Position numbers and translations under genes: made by a program | Source of the DNA: Fusobacteriaceae bacterium UBA2433 | Lineage (GTDB): Bacteria > Fusobacteriota > Fusobacteriia > Fusobacteriales > Fusobacteriaceae | Direction: 5' to 3' | NCBI GenBank assembly: GCA_002342785.1 | Contig: DDQV01000139.1 | Coordinates: 1-46,792, forward strand | DNA: 46,792 bases | Notes under the pieces: model-generated | Seen by the model: only the letters and a program-made list of their open reading frames with translations | Databases searched by the model: none | Told to the model about the DNA's origin: nothing | Shown here: one piece after another, positions 9,225 to 16,792 of the stretch | Layout: each line of letters begins with the position of its first letter | Numbering within the stretch: the first letter of the stretch is position 1

Positions 9225-9314
9225 TTACCACAGATATCTCTAATAATAATTTTTTTATTTAAAAAGTAATAAAATAAATTTTTCTTCGTATTAATTCGTG
9301 TAATTTGTGACTAA
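9225..9314. repeat. Imperfect inverted-repeat element (CCACAGAT ... CGTGTAATTTGTG)
   Basis: The left part reads ACCACAGATATCTC, and about 50 AT-rich bases later comes CGTATTAATTCGTGTAATTTGTGAC. The outer CACA and TGTG ends are complementary, giving a loose 90-bp inverted repeat. The right arm recurs at 9592-9624 in the same orientation and at 15236-15262 inverted. Similar CACAGATTACACAGAT phrases recur, from memory, between genes of many unrelated bacteria. No ORF is associated. Confidence 0.5.
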
Positions 9315-9461
9315 GTTTTAATTTTTTAGTTTTTCTAATATCCTCTCTTATTTGCTTTCTAAGATACCTCTAAAAGTTTCCCTTGTAATTATACCCCTAC
9401 TATTGGAATATGACAAGCTACAAAGCCTTTAATCCATTGGTATTATTGACTTTGAGAAGTG

Positions 9462-9488
9462 AAAAATAAAAAAGGCTCGCTACGAGCC
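9462..9488 (-). terminator. Intrinsic terminator in the waaA-trmB interval
   Basis: On the minus strand GGCTCG-TAG-CGAGCC is followed by TTTTTTATTTTT, a textbook terminator. It lies about 300 bases past the waaA stop and insulates trmB. GGCTTG at 9530-9525 could compete for the second arm. Confidence 0.85.
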
Positions 9489-9529
9489 CTAAAGAGAGTG
9501 TAACAAGCTCTAAAAGTAGTGTAACAAGC
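9488..9529. repeat. Two 21-bp tandem repeats ending GTGTAACAAGC
   Basis: CCTAAAGAGAGTGTAACAAGC is followed directly by TCTAAAAGTAGTGTAACAAGC, 17 of 21 positions identical. A weaker third match (AATATGACAAGCT) lies at 9406-9418. The pair directly abuts the terminator hairpin. Confidence 0.7.
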
Positions 9530-9591
9530 CTTTTTTTATTCTAAAATTACAGTAATTTATAATAACCCTAATATTTTTAAAAAAGAGGTTG

Positions 9592-9624
9592 TTTCGTGTA
9601 AATTAGTGTGATTCGTGATAAAGA
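9592..9624. repeat. Second copy of the CGTGTAA repeat arm
   Basis: TTTCGTGTAAATTAGTGTGATTCGTGATAAAG resembles 9284-9314 in the same orientation: three GTG-containing words spaced by about 10 bases. Together they flank roughly 280 bp that contains the composite repeat copy A. Confidence 0.5.
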
Positions 9625-9793
9625 TTTACTGATTTAAGATGAAAATGCAAAAAAATCATTTTAAATTAAAAACTAAATATTATTTATTAAGACTAAAGGA
9701 AAAAATTAAAAATTATTTGATTTAAAATAGCATAATTTTTCATAGGATTAATCCATCTAAATTGAATATTTATCTCGAAACCTCAGTTTATAA

Positions 9794-11074
9794 TTAATTC
9801 TTTATTTTTTCAAAAGTCAAATCAACAACAAGACTATTTTCTTCAAAGAATTTATCTATTCTATTCTCTATACCAGTCTTTTTTTCCCTCTCATAACCAG
9901 GTCTATTTCTAAAAATTTTATTTTCTTTTTCATATTTTTTAACTGCATCATATAACTGCTTCACTCCATCTACCTGAGTCCCAATCTCACGAGCTATAAC
10001 TTCCTTTGCAATACTTTTAATATTTTGAGTAAAGGGTCCAAATATAGGGGGCTTTCTATAAAATAATGGTTCTAGTAAACTATGCCCTCCTATATTTACA
10101 AGAGTTCCTCCTACATATGCTATATCTGCAATGGCATATAATTTACGCAGCTCACCTATCTTATCAACTATTAGTATATCTAAATCTGCTATAGATACAC
10201 TATTATACTCAAAAATATCGGTCCATTTTTTATAATTATATTTTTGTAATAACCTTTGACATATATCTTCTGTTCTTTCTATATGTCTAGGAACTAATAT
10301 CAATAGATAATTTTCTAACTTATCAAAAGTTTCTAATAAATATTCCTCCTCATTATTTCTTGTGCTTCCTGCTACTAATATTTTTTTACCTTTTTCATTT
10401 ATTTTTTCCCTTAAATCATCTAATTCTTTTTTTTCATATTTTGGTAATTCAATATTAAATTTTAAATTTCCATAATTATAAACTTTATCTTCAATAGCCC
10501 CTAAAGATATAATTCTTTTTTTATCTTCTTCAGTTTGCATGATAAATATATCGATTTTTTTAAAAATTTTATTTAGTAAAAATCTTATTTTCGTATAAGA
10601 ATTTATACTTTTATCTGAAATTCTTCCATTTATCAAAACTACTTCTGATCTTTTAGAACATAAAAGAATTAAATTTGGCCATATTTCAGTTTCTATAATT
10701 ATTAATTTTTTCAAAACTATCTTATTTAATATTTTTTTTATACAAAAATAATCATCTAAAGGAAAAAACAAAAGATCTATCTTTACTTCATTTTTATATT
10801 TTTTCTTGGCTGTTTCCATTCCTGTATCAGTCATCATAGTAAGAATAATTTTTGTATCAGTTTTATTTAAAAATTTCTTTATTATCGGTTCGGCTAAATT
10901 TACTTCCCCTACAGATGCACAATGGATCCATATAGTTTCTTTTTTTGTTTCTAGATTTATTTTTTGAAATATCCTTTTTTTTATAAACTTTTTCAACTTA
11001 TTAGAAAATATCATTCCTATCCCTAAAGGAAGATATAATAATACTCTTACTAAATTATATAAAATTTTCCTCAT
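9794..11074 (-). CDS. waaA: 3-deoxy-D-manno-octulosonic acid (Kdo) transferase
   Basis: GT-B glycosyltransferase that adds Kdo from CMP-Kdo to lipid IV-A on the inner face of the inner membrane. It is a hallmark of LPS-bearing cells. The N-terminal hydrophobic segment (about residues 5-25) is the membrane anchor. IWIHCASVGEVN (E57, the likely catalytic base) and the C-terminal GGTLVNIGGHSLLEPLFYRKPPIFGP donor-site region are both present. The length of 426 is typical. AGGGG precedes the ATG. It is the last gene of a minus-strand series running from trmFO, 87 bases after the EamA permease. It shows that the organism is an LPS diderm. Confidence 0.95.
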   Translation of the reverse strand: MRKILYNLVRVLLYLPLGIGMIFSNKLKKFIKKRIFQKINLETKKETIWIHCASVGEVNLAEPIIKKFLNKTDTKIILTMMTDTGMETAKKKYKNEVKIDLLFFPLDDYFCIKKILNKIVLKKLIIIETEIWPNLILLCSKRSEVVLINGRISDKSINSYTKIRFLLNKIFKKIDIFIMQTEEDKKRIISLGAIEDKVYNYGNLKFNIELPKYEKKELDDLREKINEKGKKILVAGSTRNNEEEYLLETFDKLENYLLILVPRHIERTEDICQRLLQKYNYKKWTDIFEYNSVSIADLDILIVDKIGELRKLYAIADIAYVGGTLVNIGGHSLLEPLFYRKPPIFGPFTQNIKSIAKEVIAREIGTQVDGVKQLYDAVKKYEKENKIFRNRPGYEREKKTGIENRIDKFFEENSLVVDLTFEKIKN

Positions 11075-11161
11075 CCCCTATATACTCTACATATATATAC
11101 TATTAAAATTAATAGATCTATACAACTATTTTTCTTTTTTCCAAAGAATTCAACTATAATT

Positions 11162-12031
11162 TTAAATTTTTTTACTATTTTCTTTTAAGCTCACCAAAAC
11201 TATTCCTATAAAAATTAAACTTCCCCCTCCTAATACAGTAATACTAAAAGGTTCTCCTAAAAACAATATACCACATATAGCAGCTACAAATATTCTACTA
11301 GAAGAAATAAGACTTCCTTCTACTGCTTTTACATACTTAAATCCATTTGTTAAAGTATATTGTCCTAAATATGAAAATACTCCCATCCCTACTAAAAGAA
11401 ATCCTTCTCTATAAGTTGGAACTTTAAATTGATATCCAAATGGAATTCCACTCATAATTACCCCTATACTCATAAGGTAAAATAAAATTGTACTTGAATT
11501 ATCTGTTACCCTTGCTTTTCTTAGAGCAATTATACCTGCTGCTGCTATAAATCCTTGGAGTAATCCCAATGCATCTACCCAACTAACAACTCCTAAAGCC
11601 AATCCTGATATTAAAAATACTCCTATAAAAGCTACAGTTACCCCTATCATATTTTTCAATGTCCATCTTTCATCTGCAAGTAAAAGAGGCCCAAATATTG
11701 TTACAAATATAGGATATGTTAAATTATATATATTTGCCTTTGTTGTTGTAGAATATTCTATTACCATAAAAAAGAATAATATCGCTAGTGCTGTAAAAAA
11801 ACCTCTAGCTAATACTGCCTTTTTGTTTACCATCTTAATATTATATCCTGTTTTCATAAGACTTAGATTTACTATTATAAAACCAATTAAAAATCTAAAA
11901 AAAGTTACCTCTGTACTAGGAATCCTTCCATCTTTAGTTATCATTTTTACAAACAAAGTCATTATATAAAAAAACATTGTAGAAGCAAAGACCATTATAT
12001 AGCCCTTTATATTACTTTTCTTTTTTTTCAT
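11162..12031 (-). CDS. EamA/DMT-family transporter
   Basis: Integral membrane protein with about ten predicted helices made of two EamA (DUF6) repeats. The first covers roughly residues 5-140 and the second 150-285. Typical elements are TEVTFFRFLIG near the start and SSSRIFVAAICGILFLGEP in the second repeat. Family members move amino acids, nucleotide sugars or other small metabolites, and the substrate cannot be read from sequence. The start at 12031 is chosen because GGAGG lies four bases upstream. A GTG at 12061 overlaps the stop of the upstream gene and would add ten residues. Its place between a deacetylase-like gene and waaA hints at envelope metabolism, but that is only context. Confidence 0.85.
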   Translation of the reverse strand: MKKKKSNIKGYIMVFASTMFFYIMTLFVKMITKDGRIPSTEVTFFRFLIGFIIVNLSLMKTGYNIKMVNKKAVLARGFFTALAILFFFMVIEYSTTTKANIYNLTYPIFVTIFGPLLLADERWTLKNMIGVTVAFIGVFLISGLALGVVSWVDALGLLQGFIAAAGIIALRKARVTDNSSTILFYLMSIGVIMSGIPFGYQFKVPTYREGFLLVGMGVFSYLGQYTLTNGFKYVKAVEGSLISSSRIFVAAICGILFLGEPFSITVLGGGSLIFIGIVLVSLKENSKKI

Positions 12032-12057
12032 TCTTCCTCCAATTGCATTTTTATTTT

Positions 12058-13074
12058 TCACTCTAATATTTCACTAATTGATACAAGTTCCACACCCTCA
12101 TTATCTATATAATCTAACATTTCATATATAGCCTCTGCTGTTTCTTTTCTATAATGACCAATCACCAATAATTTTTTCCTTTCCTTAGTTAAACTTACCG
12201 CCACTTTTATAGCTTTCATAATATCTTCTTTTTTATGTGAATTATCTAAAAAATAGGATGTATAGTAAGTTGGAATATCTAATTCTTTAGCTATCTTATA
12301 ACCCTCTTTTTTACTGTTGGTATTAGAATCTATAAAAAACATATCTTTCTTTTTTGCATAGGATAAAAGTTCTCTCATCTTCTTAGAATTATTAGTAAAT
12401 CTAGAACCCATATGATTATTAAATCCTTTTACTTCTCCTACATTTTCTATTGCACCATCAAATTTGTCATAAATTATTTTTTTAGTCATAGATTCTTCTA
12501 TCAATCCTTTAGTCCTGCTATTCAAAATGTCATTAGAGCCTTCCATAGGCATATGCAAAATAACTTCAAATCCTGCATCCTTTAATATCTTTGTAGCTTC
12601 TTCTGTCTTAGGAAGATATGGTAAACTTGCAAAACTTAAAGATCTATCTATTTTTTTAAAGTAAGTTGTATTTTTTGTATTCATCCCTACATCATCTATT
12701 AATATTGCTAATTTAGGGAGAGAAAAATAATTTATTTCTAAAATTAATTTTTCATTTCCTTGAGAATCTCTATAAACTATCTCCTCTTTATTTTCTTTTA
12801 AAATTTTTTTAATCTGTAAAATATCATCTTCTAAATTTAATTTATCTTCTTTTTTTAGATCAAATATATATTTAATCCCATCTTTTTTAATAGGCCTTCC
12901 ACTCATCATAGAATATTCTTCAACTTTATTTATTATTTTTTCTATTGCTACTTTTTCTTGTAACTTTATTTGTTTTTCATATTTATTTCCACTATACCAT
13001 TTGAATAATATAACTAATGTTAAGATAGATATTATTCCACTACTATATATAATTTTTTTATTTATTTCACTCAC
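12058..13074 (-). CDS. Divergent polysaccharide deacetylase family protein (YibQ-like)
   Basis: 338 residues with an N-terminal membrane anchor (about residues 8-26), so the bulk faces the periplasm. The C-terminal two thirds match the divergent polysaccharide deacetylase fold: LAILIDDVGMN (metal-binding Asp pair), FEVILHMPMEGSND, GFNNHMGSRFT and a late LLVIGHYRKETAEAI. These are the sequence hallmarks of DUF610/YibQ proteins, whose substrate is not established. The start is GTG, with AAGGA almost touching it, which is tight, but no better in-frame start exists before the membrane segment. It lies 69 bases downstream of cmk and joins the EamA gene through a GTGA-type overlap. Confidence 0.85.
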   Translation of the reverse strand: MSEINKKIIYSSGIISILTLVILFKWYSGNKYEKQIKLQEKVAIEKIINKVEEYSMMSGRPIKKDGIKYIFDLKKEDKLNLEDDILQIKKILKENKEEIVYRDSQGNEKLILEINYFSLPKLAILIDDVGMNTKNTTYFKKIDRSLSFASLPYLPKTEEATKILKDAGFEVILHMPMEGSNDILNSRTKGLIEESMTKKIIYDKFDGAIENVGEVKGFNNHMGSRFTNNSKKMRELLSYAKKKDMFFIDSNTNSKKEGYKIAKELDIPTYYTSYFLDNSHKKEDIMKAIKVAVSLTKERKKLLVIGHYRKETAEAIYEMLDYIDNEGVELVSISEILE

Positions 13075-13143
13075 TCCTTACACTTTCAAAAGATATTTAC
13101 AATAAGATAATTTAATTTTTTTATTAGAGATATCTATTCTCAA

Positions 13144-13800
13144 TTAATTTTTATTCTCTTCTACTAATTTTGATATAACCTCTACTACTTTATCTATATT
13201 CATAAAACTAGTATCTATCTCTATGGCATCTTCAGCTTTTTTTAATGGACTCTCATTTCTATTAGAATCAAATTCATCCCGTCTAATTATTTCACTTAAA
13301 ACATCTTCAAATTTTTCATCGATACCTTTATTTTTAAAATCTAAAACTCTTCTTTTAGCTCTTTCCTCTGGAGATGCGACTAAAAATATTTTTAAATTTG
13401 CATCTTTAAATACAACTGTCCCAATATCTCTTCCATCTAAAATAACATCTTTTCCTTTAGAAATTTTTCTTTGGAGATCTACTAATTTTATTCTAACCTC
13501 TTTTATAGCTGCTACTTTAGATACTATAGCTGTAACTTCAGGTGTTCTTATTTCTAAACTTACATCTTTTCCATCTACATAAAATTTATCATTTTTCATA
13601 TCTATACTTACTTTATTTAGTAGATCTACTACCTTATCTATATTATCTAGATCTACTCCATCCCTTATAGATGTAAAAGCTATCATCCTGTACATAGCTC
13701 CTGTATCTAAATATGTTAATTTATATTTTTTTGCCACCATCTTTGATATGGTACTTTTCCCCGAACCTGCTGGACCGTCTACTGCTACTATAAAACTCAC
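13144..13800 (-). CDS. cmk: Cytidylate kinase
   Basis: Phosphorylates CMP and dCMP with ATP in the cytosol. The P-loop is AVDGPAGSGKSTISKMVAKK at residues 5-24, followed by YLDTGAMYRM. The NMP-binding insert carries VSLEIRTPEVT, and VILDGRDIGTVVF and the lid arginines ERAKRRVLDF are all in place. 218 residues is the usual size. The start is GTG, just after a GGAGTGGGG ribosome-binding region. It sits 20 bases after hslV in the same direction, in the position where hslU is found in Bacillus-type clusters. Confidence 0.95.
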   Translation of the reverse strand: MSFIVAVDGPAGSGKSTISKMVAKKYKLTYLDTGAMYRMIAFTSIRDGVDLDNIDKVVDLLNKVSIDMKNDKFYVDGKDVSLEIRTPEVTAIVSKVAAIKEVRIKLVDLQRKISKGKDVILDGRDIGTVVFKDANLKIFLVASPEERAKRRVLDFKNKGIDEKFEDVLSEIIRRDEFDSNRNESPLKKAEDAIEIDTSFMNIDKVVEVISKLVEENKN

Positions 13801-13820
13801 AACCCCACTCCTTTTTTTAA

Positions 13821-14354
13821 TTAATATATTTTTTCTACATTTATATTTGTATTAGTATAGATACATATTTCTCCAGCTATTTGAAGACTTTCACGAACTA
13901 CTTCATGGGGTTCTAATTTTGTATGTCTTCTCAATGCTTTTGCTGCTGCGTATGCATAAACTCCACCAGAACCAATAGCTGCTATATCATCATCAGTTTC
14001 TAGTACATCTCCAGTTCCTGACAAAACTAACAAATTATTTCTATCTGCTACTATTAACATTGCATCTAATTCACGCAAAGCTTTATCTGATCTCCATTCT
14101 TTAGCTAACTCAACCGATGCTTTTTTTAGATTTCCACCATGCTCATCTAATTTATTTTCAAATTTATCAAAAAGTGCAAAGGCGTCTGCTGCTGCTCCTG
14201 CAAAACCTGCTAATATAGAATCATTATAAAACTTTCTTATTTTTTTAGCTTTATTTTTAAATATAGTATCTCCAAAAGTTACCTGCCCATCTCCAGCAAT
14301 AGCTACCTTATCTCCATCTTTTATTGCTAATATTGTAGTTGATCTAAACTTCAA
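13821..14354 (-). CDS. hslV: ATP-dependent protease peptidase subunit HslV
   Basis: Proteasome-like threonine peptidase that normally forms a double ring with the ATPase HslU. The sequence begins MKFRS-TTILAI. After removal of five residues Thr6 would be the catalytic N-terminal nucleophile, an arrangement like CodW of Bacillus rather than the one-residue removal of E. coli HslV. GDGQVTFG, LAGFAGAAADAF and the C-terminal AIGSGGVYAYAAAKAL and GEICIYTN motifs identify the family. The start codon is TTG with GGAGG six bases upstream, and it overlaps the xerC-like gene by 11 bases. hslU is not next to it: the next gene is cmk. The partner must be encoded elsewhere or be absent. Confidence 0.94.
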   Translation of the reverse strand: MKFRSTTILAIKDGDKVAIAGDGQVTFGDTIFKNKAKKIRKFYNDSILAGFAGAAADAFALFDKFENKLDEHGGNLKKASVELAKEWRSDKALRELDAMLIVADRNNLLVLSGTGDVLETDDDIAAIGSGGVYAYAAAKALRRHTKLEPHEVVRESLQIAGEICIYTNTNINVEKIY

Positions 14355-15213
14355 ATATGTTCCTCCTATTTACTATCATGTGTTCCTCATATATCCTTGT
14401 ACTCTCTGGACTAGTGTGTCCCATAAGTTCCTGTAAAAAATGGACATTCATACCTTTTTCTAATAGATATACCCCAAATGTATGTCTAAATGTATGGGGA
14501 CTTATATCTTTTTTTAACATTGCTTTCTTTGCATATCTGTCTATTATCCTACGTAAAGATCTGTCACTTAATCTTGTTCCACTTCCATTTACAAAAATAA
14601 TATCAGAATTATATTTTTCACCATATTTTTCTTTTTTTGCAATCAAATATTCTTTTAGATATTTACTTGTTATCATACTAAAAAATACAGTTCGACTACT
14701 ACTTCCAACTATTTTTATCTCACGTGCTTCTAAGTCCACAATATTTTCTCCGAGTGAAAGTAGTTCTCCTGCTCTTATTCCACTAGAATATAAAAGTTCT
14801 ATTATGAGTCTATCTCTAATTCCATTAGTTTTACTTATATCAATCACTGATCTTAATTGTTCTAATTCCTCTTTTTTTAAAAGAATTGGAAATTTACTGA
14901 CAAAAGACGGATTATTCAAAAGTATTATTGGATTTTTATCTATAACTTTATTTTTTTTTAAATATTTAAAAAAAGTTCTTAATGTAGATAATTTTCTACT
15001 AATAGATCTTTTACTTATATTAATAGTTCCTAAATAAAGTACAAAACCTCTTAAATTTAATTCCTCTATCTCATTTATATTTTCTAAAATTTCATGTCCT
15101 TTAATAAATTCTAAAAATTGTTCTAAATCTTTCTTGTATGATTTTATAGTATTTTCACTTTTTTGTTGCCCAAACTGTTCATAGTAGATAAATTCTTTTA
15201 TCAGTTTTTCCAA
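14344..15213 (-). CDS. xerC: Tyrosine recombinase of the XerC/CodV type
   Basis: Site-specific tyrosine recombinase. The N-terminal SAM-like core-binding domain covers roughly residues 1-85 and the catalytic domain the rest. The catalytic residues are visible in YSSGIRAGELLSL (Arg), SPHTFRHTFGVYLL (His-x-x-Arg), LMGHTSPESTRIYEEH (His and the nucleophile Tyr). I start at the TTG at 15213 because AAGGAGG lies seven to ten bases upstream; the GTG at 15240 lies before that site. The order trmFO-xerC-hslV matches the conserved Firmicutes housekeeping cluster, so this is a chromosome-dimer-type recombinase and not a phage integrase. Which half of a XerC/XerD pair it represents is uncertain. Confidence 0.88.
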   Translation of the reverse strand: MEKLIKEFIYYEQFGQQKSENTIKSYKKDLEQFLEFIKGHEILENINEIEELNLRGFVLYLGTINISKRSISRKLSTLRTFFKYLKKNKVIDKNPIILLNNPSFVSKFPILLKKEELEQLRSVIDISKTNGIRDRLIIELLYSSGIRAGELLSLGENIVDLEAREIKIVGSSSRTVFFSMITSKYLKEYLIAKKEKYGEKYNSDIIFVNGSGTRLSDRSLRRIIDRYAKKAMLKKDISPHTFRHTFGVYLLEKGMNVHFLQELMGHTSPESTRIYEEHMIVNRRNIFEV

Positions 15214-15235
15214 AGTCACACCCTCCTTATTTTTT

Positions 15236-15315
15236 GTCACAAATTACACAAAATATCACAAACAAATCTATAACACAAAGAATTCTTTCTAACTGTAAAA
15301 ATTGGTGACTAATTT
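15236..15315. repeat. Third copy of the CACAAATTACACAA repeat arm
   Basis: GTCACAAATTACACAAAATATCACAAAC (15236-15263) is the inverted form of the right arm at 9288-9312. Its reverse complement shares TGTAATTTGTGAC with that arm. About 45 bases further on, GGTGACTAATTTTTAAC resembles 9306-9322. The element fills the gap between trmFO and the xerC-like gene. Confidence 0.45.
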
Positions 15316-15325
15316 TTAACCTCTA

Positions 15326-16648
15326 CTAATATTTTATTTCCTTTATTTTTTCTGACATATACTCTACCGATCTTTCTCCTAAAGCTATATTTCTATCTCT
15401 TTTATCTCTAACTCTTGGCCCTTCTAATGCTCTTACTATTCCAAAATTAGGTCCCATAGGTTGAAATACTTTTTTTCCTTCCTCTGTTATATAGTTAATT
15501 ATCGATCCTGTAGAAGTAATATCTTCCAATACAAATTCTTTTTCTCCTAACATATGATGATATAAGTTTATAGCTGAGATCATTCCAGTTGCCATAGCTG
15601 CAACATATCCTTCTCCCCCTGTTATTTGACCTGCAAAAAATATTTTTTCATTAGTCTTTAAATTCAAACTTTTATTTAATAATTTTGTTGAATCTATAAA
15701 TGTATTTCTATGCATTACCCCATATCTAATAAAATCAGCATTTTCTAATCCAGGGATCAATTGAAATACTCTTTTTTGTTCTCCCCATTTTAAATTTGTT
15801 TGAAATCCCACTAAATTATATAATTTACCATCTTTGTCATCTTGTCTTAATTGAACTACTGCATAATCTTTTTCTGTCTTATGTGGATTTGTTAATCCTT
15901 TTGGTTTAAGAGGTCCAAATAACAAAGTTTTCTCTCCTCTACTAGCCATTTTTTCAACTGGCATACATGCTTCAAAAATTTTCTCCTCTTCAAAAGTTTT
16001 AAGAGGAGATCTTTCGGCATTTATTAGTTCATGATAAAAATTATCATATTCTTTCTTTGTCATCCCACAGTTGATATATTCTCCATCTCCCTTATCATAT
16101 CTAGATTGATAATAAACTTTATTTTGATCTATTGATTCTAATGTCACTATAGGAGCTACTGCATCATAAAAATACAAGTTAGTTCCACCTGTTAACTTTA
16201 AAATTTCATTTGTTATTCCAGTTGATGATAGAGGACCACTAGCTATAATCACATATCTATCTTTCGGAATTTCTATTAACTCTTCTCTGATTATTTCTAT
16301 ATTCTCCTCTGCTTCTAACCTTGATGTTACCATCTTTGCAAATTCTTCACGTCCTACTGCCAATGCTTGTCCTGCTGGAACACGAGTTTTATCTGCTATT
16401 TCAACTAAAAGCGATCCCATCATTCGAAGTTCTTCCTTCATTAAACCAGATGCATTAGATAATAAGTTAGAACCTAATGAGTTACTACAAACTAATTCTC
16501 CAAATTCATTTCCAGTATGAACCTCTGTATTTTTTACTGGTCTCATCTCATATAATTTTACTTTTACCCCTCTTTTGGCAAGTTGATATGCTGCTTCACT
16601 TCCTGCTAACCCTCCGCCAATTACTATTACTTCATCTATTTTTTTCAT
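15326..16648 (-). CDS. trmFO: Methylenetetrahydrofolate-tRNA-(uracil-5)-methyltransferase
   Basis: FAD- and folate-dependent enzyme that makes m5U54 in the tRNA T-loop. It is the Firmicutes-type alternative to SAM-dependent TrmA. The FAD-binding motif VIVIGGGLAGSEAAYQLAKRG opens the protein (after residue 7), followed by the family signatures ELVCSNSLGSN and MASRGEKTLLFGPLKPKGL and the C-terminal GGEGYVAAMATGMISAIN. The length of 440 is normal. It leads the cluster trmFO-xerC-hslV, and a repeat-containing gap of 112 bases separates it from the recombinase. Its presence supports a Firmicutes/Fusobacteria-like gene set. Confidence 0.97.
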   Translation of the reverse strand: MKKIDEVIVIGGGLAGSEAAYQLAKRGVKVKLYEMRPVKNTEVHTGNEFGELVCSNSLGSNLLSNASGLMKEELRMMGSLLVEIADKTRVPAGQALAVGREEFAKMVTSRLEAEENIEIIREELIEIPKDRYVIIASGPLSSTGITNEILKLTGGTNLYFYDAVAPIVTLESIDQNKVYYQSRYDKGDGEYINCGMTKKEYDNFYHELINAERSPLKTFEEEKIFEACMPVEKMASRGEKTLLFGPLKPKGLTNPHKTEKDYAVVQLRQDDKDGKLYNLVGFQTNLKWGEQKRVFQLIPGLENADFIRYGVMHRNTFIDSTKLLNKSLNLKTNEKIFFAGQITGGEGYVAAMATGMISAINLYHHMLGEKEFVLEDITSTGSIINYITEEGKKVFQPMGPNFGIVRALEGPRVRDKRDRNIALGERSVEYMSEKIKEIKY

Positions 16649-16746
16649 AATTATATTTCAACTCCTTATTTTTTCTTTTTTTATAATTTTTAATTTTATT
16701 ATACTAAGTTTATCGGACTTTTAAAAGTTTTTTCTATATAATTATA

Positions 16747-16785
16747 AAAAAAGAAGAAATTGCTATTATCGCAACCTCTTCTCTT
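16747..16785 (-). terminator. Intrinsic terminator after the YqhQ-like gene
   Basis: On the minus strand GAAGAGGTTGC pairs, with G-U pairs, with GCAATTTCTTC around a small loop and is followed by TTTTTTTATAAT. It starts eight bases past the stop of the DUF1385 gene. Confidence 0.85.
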
Positions 16786-16792
16786 ACAAATA

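Larger units (their letters stand above)
9361..9558 (-). repeat. Composite intergenic repeat, copy A
   Basis: Read on the minus strand from 9558, this holds AAATTACTGTAATTT (9558-9544), a terminator hairpin (9488-9474 plus T-run), block 1 (9448-9422, ending GGCTTT), 22 variable bases (9421-9400), and block 2 (9399-9361, TAGGGGTATAATTACAAGG ... AGAGGTATCTT). The same parts in the same order occur on the plus strand at 23742-23949. Block 1 aligns without gaps at 23 of 27 positions, and block 2 matches with few differences and one base of length difference. It lies about 236 bases downstream of waaA in the direction of waaA transcription. Confidence 0.75.

Noticed and set aside
9069..9793. Search for a gene, tRNA or small RNA in the waaA-trmB gap
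   Set aside because: No ORF with a start signal and no cloverleaf were seen. Only repeats and a terminator can be supported.
14357..15037. 226-codon plus-strand ORF antisense to the xerC-like gene
   Set aside because: It is the reverse shadow of a clear tyrosine recombinase with all catalytic residues. Its composition is that of AT-rich antisense sequence.
14344..15213. Tyrosine recombinase as a sign of an integrated element
   Set aside because: It sits in the housekeeping order trmFO-xerC-hslV, and no attachment repeats, excisionase or phage genes are present.
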